64,000 nucleotides of DNA from Candidatus Lutacidiplasma silvani. GTDB lineage: Archaea > Thermoplasmatota > Thermoplasmata > Lutacidiplasmatales > UBA184. Below, in pieces: positions 32,690 through 40,348 of this stretch (position 1 is the first letter of the stretch; every line of letters begins with the position of its first letter). The DNA is taken from the NCBI GenBank assembly GCA_022750295.1, contig JAKIVZ010000003.1, positions 1 to 64,000 of the forward strand. The letters run 5' to 3'. The position numbers were made by a program, and so were the translations under genes. The notes under the pieces were generated by a model. That model had not been told where the DNA came from. It saw nothing but the letters and a program-made list of their open reading frames with translations, and searched no databases.

Positions 32690-33021
32690 AGCGGCCACCG
32701 GAGAACGGTGAGGGCGAGGAGCCCCGCGCCGACCGCCAGCGCCGCGACCCACGGCCACGGCGACGCCTCGGCCCACCGGCGGTCGGCGCCGATCGTACGG
32801 GCGTGGTACGAAGTCCCCGCCCGCTCGCGGGCGAGCGCGCCTTCGGCCGGGGTCCGCCCGTCGGGGTGGGTCCGGTAGTAGTGGGACCGCGGGCAGTACG
32901 CGTAGTCGGCGAGCTCGCCCGCCGAGACGTACCGACGAGATTGCGGCCGAACGACCGTGCCCACGAAGGGATCGAAACCGCCCGGCCCATCAACCCGAGC
33001 GCTCGAGTGGAACGGGCGCAC
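32686..33021 (-). CDS. Cas4-like nuclease, N-terminal part, membrane-anchored
   Basis: This 111-residue protein has the N-terminal Cas4 signature YVSAGELADYAYCPRSHYY with the first cluster Cys (Cys43), and the motif SYHAR with His73 corresponding to the conserved G-x-x-x-H helix end. It ends in one membrane helix (residues 89-108). The remaining nuclease residues are in the next gene (GTGA overlap). The GTG start at 33021 lies 15 bases after the rpl24e stop, so it is the fourth gene of the rpl7ae operon. Alone it cannot be a nuclease. Confidence 0.72.
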   Translation of the reverse strand: MRPFHSSARVDGPGGFDPFVGTVVRPQSRRYVSAGELADYAYCPRSHYYRTHPDGRTPAEGALARERAGTSYHARTIGADRRWAEASPWPWVAALAVGAGLLALTVLRWPL

Positions 33022-33036
33022 CCCAGCGGGGGCGGC

Positions 33037-33492
33037 CTACGTCGAGGCCGGGGGTTCCTTCGGCTTCTTCGCTCGCGGCTTCTTCACCGGCGCGGCCGGG
33101 GACTCGGCGGTCTCCGACTTCGCGGGGGTGGGCGTCGCAGCGGGTGCGGCGGCGACCTTCTCGCCGGCGTCCGCGGGCTTCGGGGTCGGAGGTGCGGCGG
33201 GCGCCGCGTCCTTCGCGGGAGCGGGAACGGCGGCCGGAGCGGGAGCGAGCCGCCCGGTCGCGGGCTTGTGCTTCCCGGTCTTCCCGGCGGCGGAGCTCTG
33301 CTCGGTCTGGCGCTTGATCGCGTGGGCCCGCGTCCACTTCAGGCGATGGCCGACGCGGCCGAGGTGGAGCTGCTGCTTCCGGCACGACGACGAGCAGAAG
33401 TGGAACACCGTGCCGTCCCGCTTGACGAACATCATGCCCGTGCCGGGCTCGATCTCGCCGGCGCAGAACGAACAGGTGCGCTTGATGACCAT
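33037..33492 (-). CDS. rpl24e: Ribosomal protein L24e with a long Ala/Pro/Lys tail
   Basis: The first ~65 residues are a standard L24e: the zinc-binding CSFCAGEIEPGTGMMFVKRDGTVFHFC with Cys7, Cys10 and a C-x3-C (CSSSC) pair, then LGRVGHRLKWTRAH. About 85 extra residues follow, almost only Ala, Pro, Lys, Thr and Glu, ending KKPRAKKPKEPP. Ordinary archaeal L24e has 55-70 residues, so the tail is unusual. It is the third gene of rpl7ae-rps28e-rpl24e. Confidence 0.93.
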   Translation of the reverse strand: MVIKRTCSFCAGEIEPGTGMMFVKRDGTVFHFCSSSCRKQQLHLGRVGHRLKWTRAHAIKRQTEQSSAAGKTGKHKPATGRLAPAPAAVPAPAKDAAPAAPPTPKPADAGEKVAAAPAATPTPAKSETAESPAAPVKKPRAKKPKEPPAST

Positions 33493-33500
33493 CGGAGCCT

Positions 33501-33713
33501 CTACCGCACCGAGAGCTTGCGCGCTTCGCGTGCCGTCTCGCGCAGGATCAGGACGTCGCCGATCCGGATCGGTCCGGCGACGTTGCGCGTGATGATCTTC
33601 CCGCGGTCGCGTCCGGCGAGCACGCGGACCTTCACCTGGGTCGCTTCCCCGGCCATGCCGGTGCGGCCGATCAGTTCGACGACCTCCGCCGGCGAGCCCT
33701 TGTCTTCCGCCAT
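33501..33713 (-). CDS. rps28e: Ribosomal protein S28e
   Basis: This 70-residue OB-fold protein of the small subunit shows [58 protein letters not shown], including the diagnostic RNVxGPxRxGDILxLxExEREA end. Length is normal. It sits 28 bases after rpl7ae and 8 bases before rpl24e in the conserved archaeal order. Confidence 0.97.
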   Translation of the reverse strand: MAEDKGSPAEVVELIGRTGMAGEATQVKVRVLAGRDRGKIITRNVAGPIRIGDVLILRETAREARKLSVR

Positions 33714-33741
33714 GGTCGACTCCGGTTCGATTGGGGGGCGC

Positions 33742-34113
33742 CTACTTCTTCAGCGTCGGGTACGCCTGGCTGAGCTCGTCGAGGAGGACCTTCGCCTCGC
33801 CGGGTTCGACGATGGCGACGGAAGCGGCGGACTTCGTGAGGCCGGCGGACTGGCCGAGCCGCTGGCGCTTGGGGACGTAGACGTACGGGATCCGCTTCTC
33901 CTCGCAGAGCATCGGAATGTGGACGAGGATCTCGACCGGGTCGACGTCCTCGGCCATGACGACGAGCTTCGCCTCGGAGCGCTCGCTCGACTTCGTGACC
34001 TCGTTCGTGCCGACGCGGACCTTGCCCGTCTCGCTCGCAATCTGCACGAGCTGGAGGGCCTTGTCGGCGAGTTCGCTCGGGGTGTCAAAGCGTACGTAAA
34101 TCGGTCGCGCCAT
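33742..34113 (-). CDS. rpl7ae: Ribosomal protein L7Ae
   Basis: This 123-residue kink-turn-binding protein is part of the large subunit, box C/D and H/ACA RNPs and archaeal RNase P. The signature is [61 protein letters not shown], with the N-E-x-T-K RNA-binding block. It heads the operon that continues through rps28e, rpl24e and the split nuclease. A TATA-like TTAAGTACTG (34183-34193 region) on the minus strand implies a leader of about 50 bases; L7Ae is known in other archaea to repress its own mRNA via a leader kink-turn, but I could not fold one here with confidence. Confidence 0.97.
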   Translation of the reverse strand: MARPIYVRFDTPSELADKALQLVQIASETGKVRVGTNEVTKSSERSEAKLVVMAEDVDPVEILVHIPMLCEEKRIPYVYVPKRQRLGQSAGLTKSAASVAIVEPGEAKVLLDELSQAYPTLKK

Positions 34114-34191
34114 TCTCGTGTCCTCGCGTCAGCGGAACCCCTCGCGGGGGTCCTCGGCTCACGGGTAGGGCGCGGGTAGTCGGCTCAGTAC

Positions 34192-34869
34192 TTAACGATG
34201 ATTGGGGGACGGGGTCGAGGCCCCGACGGGACCCGACGCCCGGAGCGCCTCGACGCGGGCGACCCACGCGCGGAGGTTCGGCATCGCCTCCGGAACCTCC
34301 TCGCCGACGGTCCGCATCGGCGAGAGTCCCCCGTAGACCCCGCAGTCGGCGAGGCTCGGCGGGCCGAGCAGCCACTCCCGGCCGGTGAGGGTCGCTTCGA
34401 CCCAACCGAGCTCGGCGAACAGGTCGTCGCGGAACTCGGTCCGCCGGGACTCGAGAAGGTGCCACGGGCCCCGCAGCCGGCTCTGCATCTCCTCGAACAC
34501 CCACCGTTCCTTCGGGTCGGAGAACACCGCCGGCATCTTCGCGAGGGCGGATCGCCACGCCTTCTCCTCGACGACCTGGTGGCCCCACCGCTCCACGATC
34601 GTCGCGAGTCCCCGCTGGCCGTTCGGGTACAGCGTCGGTTCCGGCCGCTCCGCCTCGAGGAACTCCGGGATCTCGGTCCACGGGACGACCCGGCCGTCCC
34701 AGGCGAGGGCGGGGATGTAGTCCTGGCCGGTCGCCGCGATCAGTTCCGCCTTATCGTGGTAGGGGACTCGGACGACGGTCGCCGGGACCTTCTTCATCGC
34801 GAGCTGGAGCTCGGCGCAGACGCAGTAGTGGCTCCACGGGGCCCAGAACAGCCGGACGGACGACGCCAT
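34192..34869 (-). CDS. Glutathione S-transferase-like protein
   Basis: This 225-residue protein has the GST plan: an N-terminal thioredoxin-like domain (VRLFWAPWSHYCVCAELQLAMKKVPATVVRV, then YIPALAWDGRVVPWTEIPEFLEAE with the cis-Pro and E-S/T-type glutathione-contact region) and a C-terminal helical domain ending WLLGPPSLADCGVYGGLSPM. The N-terminal W-S-H-Y-C replaces the usual catalytic Ser/Tyr/Cys region, and archaea mostly lack glutathione, so the natural thiol is unknown. Its stop codon overlaps the TATA region of rpl7ae. Confidence 0.82.
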   Translation of the reverse strand: MASSVRLFWAPWSHYCVCAELQLAMKKVPATVVRVPYHDKAELIAATGQDYIPALAWDGRVVPWTEIPEFLEAERPEPTLYPNGQRGLATIVERWGHQVVEEKAWRSALAKMPAVFSDPKERWVFEEMQSRLRGPWHLLESRRTEFRDDLFAELGWVEATLTGREWLLGPPSLADCGVYGGLSPMRTVGEEVPEAMPNLRAWVARVEALRASGPVGASTPSPNHR

Positions 34870-34892
34870 CGGCGGCCGAAGCCGCGCGCGAC

Positions 34893-35285
34893 TTATCGCT
34901 TCGGTCGGGGCCGTGGCGTCGCCGGAGTTCCGGCATCGAGCCGGATCGCGGCCCGGATCGCCGCCCGGACCGGCGCCTTCGCCGCGTCGTTCGGCGTCGG
35001 GATCCGGATGTGGCGGAGCGACTTCCCCGTCCCGACGATCGCCGGATGGTGGGGGGCGAGCTCGGCGCCGTGCCAGAAGCCGAGGTGGACGGACCGGTCG
35101 TACACCATCAGGCAGAACACGAGCTTCTTCCCGGACCAGACCGGGGCGTTCCACTTCACGTCCTCCGTCAGGTCCGGTCCGGCCGACCGGATCGCGGCCC
35201 GGAGCGCGTCGGCGACCGCCTTCCGCTCCGGGTCGAGCGCGGCGAGGACCGCCTCGAGCCGCTGGGTCCCCGGGTCGGTCGGCAT
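34893..35285 (-). CDS. DUF1801 (YdhG-like) protein
   Basis: This 130-residue protein has the DUF1801 core: RKAVADALRAAIRSAGPDLTEDVKWNAPVWSGKKLVFCLMVYDRSVHLGFWHGAEL, with the W-N-x-P-x-W and H-L-G-F blocks, and then GTGKSLRHIRIPTPNDAAKAPVRAAIRAAI. Function of the family is unknown; iron-homeostasis or detoxification roles have been proposed. It lies between gst and tyrS with gaps of 23 and 11 bases, so tyrS-DUF1801-gst look like one transcription unit. Confidence 0.82.
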   Translation of the reverse strand: MPTDPGTQRLEAVLAALDPERKAVADALRAAIRSAGPDLTEDVKWNAPVWSGKKLVFCLMVYDRSVHLGFWHGAELAPHHPAIVGTGKSLRHIRIPTPNDAAKAPVRAAIRAAIRLDAGTPATPRPRPKR

Positions 35286-35296
35286 GGACGGCGCCG

Positions 35297-36337
35297 TCAG
35301 AACTCCGCTGGGGCTTCGGTGGGGTGGTGGGCGAAGTACTCGCTGAGCGGCCGCACGATCTCGGCCAGTTCCGCGGCGACGGCGGCCTTCAGGTCGGCCG
35401 GGTGGAGCTCGCCCGCGGTCCACGCGGTCCGGAACTCGGCGGACCCGTCGAACGTCCGGTCGCCGCCGTGTTGCGGGGCCCGGTGGACCGTGAGCCGGCC
35501 GCGCCACGGGAAGACGACGTGGAGGGCGAGCTCGACGACGGGGTTCCCGTCGACCTCCTTCGCCGGGCAGAACGCCGACTTCATCCGGGCGGCGATCTCC
35601 TCCGGCGTCGACGGAAGCGTGATCGCCCCGGTCGGGTCCGATTTCGACATTTTCCGCTCGGGGGCGTTCGCGGCGTCCATCCGCCCGCCGCCCTTCAGCG
35701 ACGAGACGAGCGGCGTGTGGACGGCGACCGGCACCGGCCAGTCGTAGTGGTGGGCGACCTCGCGGGCGAGGACATGGGCGCGCCGCTGGTCGAGGCCGGC
35801 GTACGCGAGGTCGGCGGGGAGCTCGAAGATGTCGGCGGCCTGCATCGACGGGTAGAACAGCTTCGCCGTGTCGAGCCCCTCCTCCTCCTCCGAGCGGCCG
35901 AGGATCGTCATCGCCCGCTTCGTGCGCGCCAGCGACGTCGTCTTCGCGACCCGGACCACGCGCGACCAGTACTCGGAGGAACCCGTGAGCTCGTGGGCCC
36001 ACCGCCATCGGGTGGCCCCCTCCGATACGCCGAGCGCCTGGAACGCGGAGCGCATGTACTCGCCGGCGCGGGTGATCCGTTCGAGCGAGCCGCCGAGCTT
36101 GTCGTTGATCCAGGCGTGCCAGTCGGCGAGGAACACCGTCACCTCGCACCCGGCCTCTTGGAGGTCGATGAGCTTCCGCGCGCAGACCAGGTGGCCGACG
36201 GTGAGCCGTCCGGACGGCTCGACCCCCCAGTAGGCGCGGGGCCGCTCGGTCCGCTCGAACAGTCCGGCGAGCTCCTCGCGGGTGAGGACCTCCTCGGTGT
36301 GCCGGGCGACCCGTTCCACCCGCTCGTCCCGGTCCAT
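35297..36337 (-). CDS. tyrS: Tyrosyl-tRNA synthetase, archaeal type
   Basis: This 346-residue class I synthetase charges tRNA-Tyr. The catalytic start YWGVEPSGRLTVGHLVCARKLIDLQ contains the HIGH-equivalent (T-V-G-H), followed by EVTVFLADWHAWINDKLGG, the tyrosine-binding LFYPSMQAADIFELPADLAYAGLDQRR and the KMSKS motif ERKMSKSDPTGAI. Tyr rather than Trp specificity fits the Y-P-x-M-Q-x-x-D-I block and the length. It is the first gene of a three-gene unit. Confidence 0.95.
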   Translation of the reverse strand: MDRDERVERVARHTEEVLTREELAGLFERTERPRAYWGVEPSGRLTVGHLVCARKLIDLQEAGCEVTVFLADWHAWINDKLGGSLERITRAGEYMRSAFQALGVSEGATRWRWAHELTGSSEYWSRVVRVAKTTSLARTKRAMTILGRSEEEEGLDTAKLFYPSMQAADIFELPADLAYAGLDQRRAHVLAREVAHHYDWPVPVAVHTPLVSSLKGGGRMDAANAPERKMSKSDPTGAITLPSTPEEIAARMKSAFCPAKEVDGNPVVELALHVVFPWRGRLTVHRAPQHGGDRTFDGSAEFRTAWTAGELHPADLKAAVAAELAEIVRPLSEYFAHHPTEAPAEF

Positions 36338-36492
36338 CGTCCCTCGGGGGAACGGCCGCGCTACTTAGGGGGGCAGGGGACCCCCCCCGAACCTCCCCGA
36401 GGCGGGCGACAAACTCTATCCCCCGCGCCGAGGCTAGTGCGACGTACGCCGGGCCCGGAGCCGATGCTCCCGGGACCGGCCCGATCCCGGGA

Positions 36493-36954
36493 ATGCTGCT
36501 CAGCGAGGGCGAGTCGGAGGTGCTCCGCGAGCACGTCGTCCCCTACCGATGGGGCGAGCGGAGCGGGAGGGCCACGGTGCACCTGACGAACGTCCGGCTC
36601 GTCCTCGAGCAGCCACCCCGGGGCCGTCTCCTCTCCTCGGGGGTCGCGTCGACCGTCCTCGACCTTCCGTTGCGGAACGTCTCGAACGCCTCGGTCGGCA
36701 CTGTCTTGCGGAGGGCCCGGTACGTCTCGCTCGAGACGAACGTCGGGGTCGTCCGGCTCGACGTCGTCGACCCCCCGAAGTTCCTTGCCGCGTTCACCGC
36801 GGTGCGGGCCGGCGTCCGGCATCCGGCGTCGCCCGCACCGGCGCCGGCGACGCTCACGATCGAGCGGCACGTCGTCAAGGTCCGCTGCCGGCACTGCGGG
36901 ACCCTCTCCGACGAGCGGCACACCCGCTGCGAGAGCTGCGGCGCGCCGCTGTGA
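36493..36954 (+). CDS. PH-like/zinc-ribbon protein, unknown function
   Basis: This 153-residue protein begins with a beta-rich region like a GRAM/bacterial PH domain (SEVLREHVVPYRWGERSGRATVHLTNVRLVLEQ and LPLRNVSNASVGTVLRRARYVSLET) followed by a short linker and a C-terminal zinc ribbon CRHCGTLSDERHTRCESCGAPL (C-x2-C and C-x2-C). Such proteins may be membrane-lipid or RNA associated, but nothing firm can be said. It lies upstream of and in the same direction as the large ATPase gene, 92 bases away, behind its own spacer. Confidence 0.65.
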   Translation: MLLSEGESEVLREHVVPYRWGERSGRATVHLTNVRLVLEQPPRGRLLSSGVASTVLDLPLRNVSNASVGTVLRRARYVSLETNVGVVRLDVVDPPKFLAAFTAVRAGVRHPASPAPAPATLTIERHVVKVRCRHCGTLSDERHTRCESCGAPL

Positions 36955-37005
36955 GGTCCCGGAGGGGCGCCGGGGTCCCCGGAGTCGCGGCGGCCGTCCG
37001 TCCCA

Positions 37006-37014
37006 AATAATATA
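37006..37014 (+). promoter_or_regulatory. TATA box of the coiled-coil ATPase gene
   Basis: AATAATATA lies 33-41 bases upstream of the ATG at 37047, the only A/T-rich stretch in the spacer. Confidence 0.6.
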
Positions 37015-37046
37015 CCCCCACGGCGAGCTAGAACGATGCCAGCGCG

Positions 37047-39329
37047 ATGAACGACACTCCCGCCGAAGCGGCCTCCGCACCGGAACGGCTCGGCGCGGAG
37101 GCGACCGAGGAGTTCGCCCGCGCCCTCGGGGTCCCCACCGCGACGGCCCAGCGGCTCGCGGACGCGGGCCACACGACGGTCGAGGCGGTCCGCCACCTGG
37201 GACGGGACGCGCTCGTCGAGCTCGGCGTGACCGCGGAGGACGCCGACCGGATCCGCGCCCCGGTCGAGGGGGCCGAAGCGAGCCGGAGCACCAAGGAGGT
37301 CGACGACCGGATGGTCGCCCGCATGATCGGGAACTCCCGGCCCGGCGAACGGGCGCGCCGACGGTCCCCCCCGGCCGGGAAGACCTCGACCGACGTCCTT
37401 CGCAAGTGGGTCGACGGCGACGACCACGCCATGGAGGCGTGGATCCAGTCGTCCGACGTCTCGGGCCGCCGGGCCCCGCCCGCCACCCCGACCGCCCCCG
37501 CGGCTCCGATCCCCGCCGCGCCCCCCGCCGAGACCCCCCCGAGCGAGCCGTCCGGGGTCCGACCCGCCCCGGCCGCCCCCGCCCCCTCCCACGTCCTCGA
37601 GCGGGAGGAGACGGTCGTCCGGTGGCTCACCGACCTCCTCGACCGGGTGAAGAGCGACCAGTTCGACCCCCAGTCGGTCCTCCAGGAGGTCCAGGAGCTC
37701 AACCGGACCCTCTACGAGGAACGGGCGAAGCGGAAGCAGCTCGAGGACGAGGTCGAGCACGTCAAGCGGGGCTCGATCGCGGTGATCAAGTACGTCCGCG
37801 GCCGCGAGGCGAAGGCCCGCGAGCAGGCGGTCCAGCAGAAGGACGCCGAGATCGCCGAACTCAAGCTGAAGCTCCTCACGATCCCCCCGGCCGACGGCGC
37901 GCCGGGCGCTCCGACCGCTCCGGGCGAGGCGACTCCCGCCGGGGAAAGCGCGCCGGGGGGCGGGGCGAATCCGCTCGCCGACCTCCAGCACCGCGAGGAG
38001 GTCCAGGCCCGCGAGCAGGCGTACGTCGAGCGCGAGTCGGAGTTCCGGCGCCGGATCGTCCAGCTCGAAGGGGAGGTCCGCGCGCTCCGGGCCGAGGGGG
38101 ATGCGCGCAAGGAGCACGCGACGCTCCTCGCCAAGGGGGCCGCGCTCCCGCAGGAGATCACCGAGCGACTGAAGCATCTCGAGGGCCGGGAACGGGACCT
38201 CGTCGTCCGCGAGAACGAGCTCCGCACCAAGTTCGAGGAGATCCGGATCACGTCGGAGGAAGTCGAACGCCAGCGGGGCCCCCTCCAGTTCAAGGAGAAC
38301 GAGCTCGCGGCATGGGAGCGGCAGCTCCAGACCACGAAGCAGGCGCTCGAGCTCGAGGCCCGCCGGATCGAGGCCGGCCGCGCCGACCTCGAAGCGTCCG
38401 GCGGCGGGATCCGCCCGGAGGAAGCGAAGAAGCTCGAGGATCTCCGCAGCGAGCTCGCGAAGAAGGAGCAGGAGCTCCGCGCCCGCGAGACGTTCCTCCA
38501 CCAGCAGATGCAGGAGATCGAGACGCTCCAGCGGAAGGCGGCCGCCGTCGAGGCGGAGGAGATGCACCTCGACATCGTCCAGGAGGCGAAGACCGCGAAG
38601 GTCCGCTCCGGCGTCCGCCGGCTCGACGACCTGATGTTCGGCGGGCTGCCGTCCGCGGCGCAGGCGCTCATCAACGGCCCCGTCCACACCGGGAAGGACG
38701 TCCTCGCCCGGATGTTCGTCGCCGAGGGACTGAAGGCCGGGACCCCCGCGATCTGGGTGGTCACCGACAAGACGTACACCCAGATCCGCGACGAGATGCT
38801 CGCCGTGTTCCCGCAGTACGGGGACGCGGAGGCGAAGGGGCTGGTCCGGTACGCCGACATCTACTCCCGGACGCTTGGCGTCTCCCAGGCGGAGCCGGGC
38901 GTCAAGCTCCTCTCCCCCGCCGACAAGGGGATGCTCGACCAGCTCACCCAGGTCGTCAACGGGTTCGGCCAGGAGTTCCGCGACAAATTCCCCGGGAAGG
39001 GGTACCGGCTCGTCTTCGAGACCGTGTCGACCCTCGCGGCGTACCTCGACACCGCCTCGATGTTCCGGTTCCTCCAGCCGTTCTCCGGGCGCCGGAGGAT
39101 GGACGGGGCGGCGAGCTACTACGTCCTGGAGACCGGGATGCACACCGAGTCCGACCTGCAGACGCTCGAGCACATGACCGACGGGTCGGTGAACCTGAAG
39201 CTCGACCAGCTGAAGACGTTCCTGTCGATCCGCGGCCTCGGCGAGGTCCAGTCGCGCGCCTGGGTCGGCTACACGTTCAGCAAGAAGTCGTTCAGCCTCG
39301 GCTCGTTCTCGCTCGACCACATCCGCTAG
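37047..39329 (+). CDS. Helix-hairpin-helix / coiled-coil / RecA-type ATPase protein
   Basis: This 760-residue protein has four parts. Residues ~20-75 form a helix-hairpin-helix-like module (ALGVPTATAQRLADAGHTTV and LVELGVTAEDADRI). Residues ~140-190 are an Ala/Pro linker. Residues ~190-505 are a long coiled coil broken by a second Pro-rich stretch near 290-310. The C-terminal ~230 residues are a KaiC/Rad55-like RecA fold, RSGVRRLDDLMFGGLPSAAQALINGPVHTGKDVLARMF, with Walker A G-P-V-H-T-G-K-D (Asp in place of Thr/Ser) and a Walker-B-like strand YRLVFETVSTL. It may oligomerise as a filament or act as a scaffolding ATPase. No named family is recognised. Confidence 0.78.
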   Translation: MNDTPAEAASAPERLGAEATEEFARALGVPTATAQRLADAGHTTVEAVRHLGRDALVELGVTAEDADRIRAPVEGAEASRSTKEVDDRMVARMIGNSRPGERARRRSPPAGKTSTDVLRKWVDGDDHAMEAWIQSSDVSGRRAPPATPTAPAAPIPAAPPAETPPSEPSGVRPAPAAPAPSHVLEREETVVRWLTDLLDRVKSDQFDPQSVLQEVQELNRTLYEERAKRKQLEDEVEHVKRGSIAVIKYVRGREAKAREQAVQQKDAEIAELKLKLLTIPPADGAPGAPTAPGEATPAGESAPGGGANPLADLQHREEVQAREQAYVERESEFRRRIVQLEGEVRALRAEGDARKEHATLLAKGAALPQEITERLKHLEGRERDLVVRENELRTKFEEIRITSEEVERQRGPLQFKENELAAWERQLQTTKQALELEARRIEAGRADLEASGGGIRPEEAKKLEDLRSELAKKEQELRARETFLHQQMQEIETLQRKAAAVEAEEMHLDIVQEAKTAKVRSGVRRLDDLMFGGLPSAAQALINGPVHTGKDVLARMFVAEGLKAGTPAIWVVTDKTYTQIRDEMLAVFPQYGDAEAKGLVRYADIYSRTLGVSQAEPGVKLLSPADKGMLDQLTQVVNGFGQEFRDKFPGKGYRLVFETVSTLAAYLDTASMFRFLQPFSGRRRMDGAASYYVLETGMHTESDLQTLEHMTDGSVNLKLDQLKTFLSIRGLGEVQSRAWVGYTFSKKSFSLGSFSLDHIR

Positions 39330-40348
39330 GCGCGCCGCCGGACCGACAGCCACCGGTCGATCCCGTCGCACGCGAGCGTCACGCCGAACCCGAGGCCGAC
39401 GATCGCCGCGAGGGGGAACGCGTACATCCACCAGTACCCCGGCGGCGAGACGATCGAGAATCCGTAGCACGTCCCCTGGGCGAGGAGGCTCCCCCACTCC
39501 GGGAAGAATGGGCTCGGGAGCGGAGTGAGGTCCCCGTAGAACGAGGGGCCGGAGCAGGAGAGGTACGGGAAGACGGTGAGGACGAAGAAGATGCTGTAGA
39601 GGTCGACCGGCACCTGCGCGAGCGCCGGGTAGAGCGAGTTCGGGATCACGTGGCGGAGCAGGATGTGGCCCCGGGTGCCGCCCGCGGCCTTCGACGACTC
39701 GACGAACGGCTCGGTCGCGACCTTCTGGGCGACGGCCCGGACCGGGCGGGCGTAGTACGGCCAGAGGACCGCGCCGAACAGGACCGGGAACGCGTAGAGG
39801 CGGGTCACCGGCGGAAGGAGGAGCTCGGTCCCGAGGTAGAGGACGATGACGAAGAAGAACGGCGGCATCCCGGCCTCGACGTCGGCCGCGAACGTGATGC
39901 CGAGGTCGGTCCACCCGCCCCGGACGCCGGCGTACGCGCCGAGGACGACGCCGACCGAGCCGGCGATCCCAATCGCGACGGCGGTCAGGCCGAGGTCGAC
40001 CGGAAACGCCCGGACCACCTCGCTGAACACGTCGACCCCGAGGCCGCTCGCGATTCCGAACGGGTGGGTGGCCGACGGTCCCGGGGGCGGAATCGCCTCG
40101 GCCCACGTCGCGCGGAACGGGGGATTCGTCAGGCTCGACCCGAAGTAGACGACCGCGGCGACGGCGACGGCGAGGTAGGCGAGGAGGATCCCGACCCCCG
40201 CGATCAGGCTCGGGTTGCCGGTGAACCTCCGGAGGAACCACCGGAGCTCCTGCCCCGGCCGGACCCACCGGGCGACCTCGGCGTCGAGCTCCTCGATCGA
40301 AGGGCCGAGGGGGAGCCGGGGCGGTCGTCCTCCGTCCGGTCCGCTCAC
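39326..40348 (-). CDS. dppC: ABC transporter permease, DppC/OppC type
   Basis: This 340-residue inner-membrane permease belongs to the peptide/nickel family. It has an N-terminal cytoplasmic segment, a first helix (SLIAGVGILLAYLAVAVAAVVYF), then the five-helix core with the EAA coupling loop TEPFVESSKAAGGTRGHILLRHVIPNSL, which contacts the ATPase. It overlaps the upstream dppB-fusion gene as ATGA, so the two form one transporter. No ATPase or solute-binding gene is in the window, so the cognate ATPases must be encoded elsewhere. Confidence 0.9.
   Translation of the reverse strand: MSGPDGGRPPRLPLGPSIEELDAEVARWVRPGQELRWFLRRFTGNPSLIAGVGILLAYLAVAVAAVVYFGSSLTNPPFRATWAEAIPPPGPSATHPFGIASGLGVDVFSEVVRAFPVDLGLTAVAIGIAGSVGVVLGAYAGVRGGWTDLGITFAADVEAGMPPFFFVIVLYLGTELLLPPVTRLYAFPVLFGAVLWPYYARPVRAVAQKVATEPFVESSKAAGGTRGHILLRHVIPNSLYPALAQVPVDLYSIFFVLTVFPYLSCSGPSFYGDLTPLPSPFFPEWGSLLAQGTCYGFSIVSPPGYWWMYAFPLAAIVGLGFGVTLACDGIDRWLSVRRRA

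Noticed and set aside
32171..33021. Cas4-like genes taken as evidence of a CRISPR locus
   Set aside because: No cas1/cas2 or effector genes and no repeats occur within the window; the genes are in a ribosomal protein operon.
34114..34190. Kink-turn in the rpl7ae leader
   Set aside because: Several GA-containing segments exist but none gives a consistent C-stem, three-base bulge and NC-stem; no claim made.
36543..40268. A 1241-codon open frame on the minus strand
   Set aside because: It lies antisense to the coiled-coil ATPase and dppC, is Arg/Gly/Pro-rich and has no conserved motif; it reflects high GC in a shifted frame.
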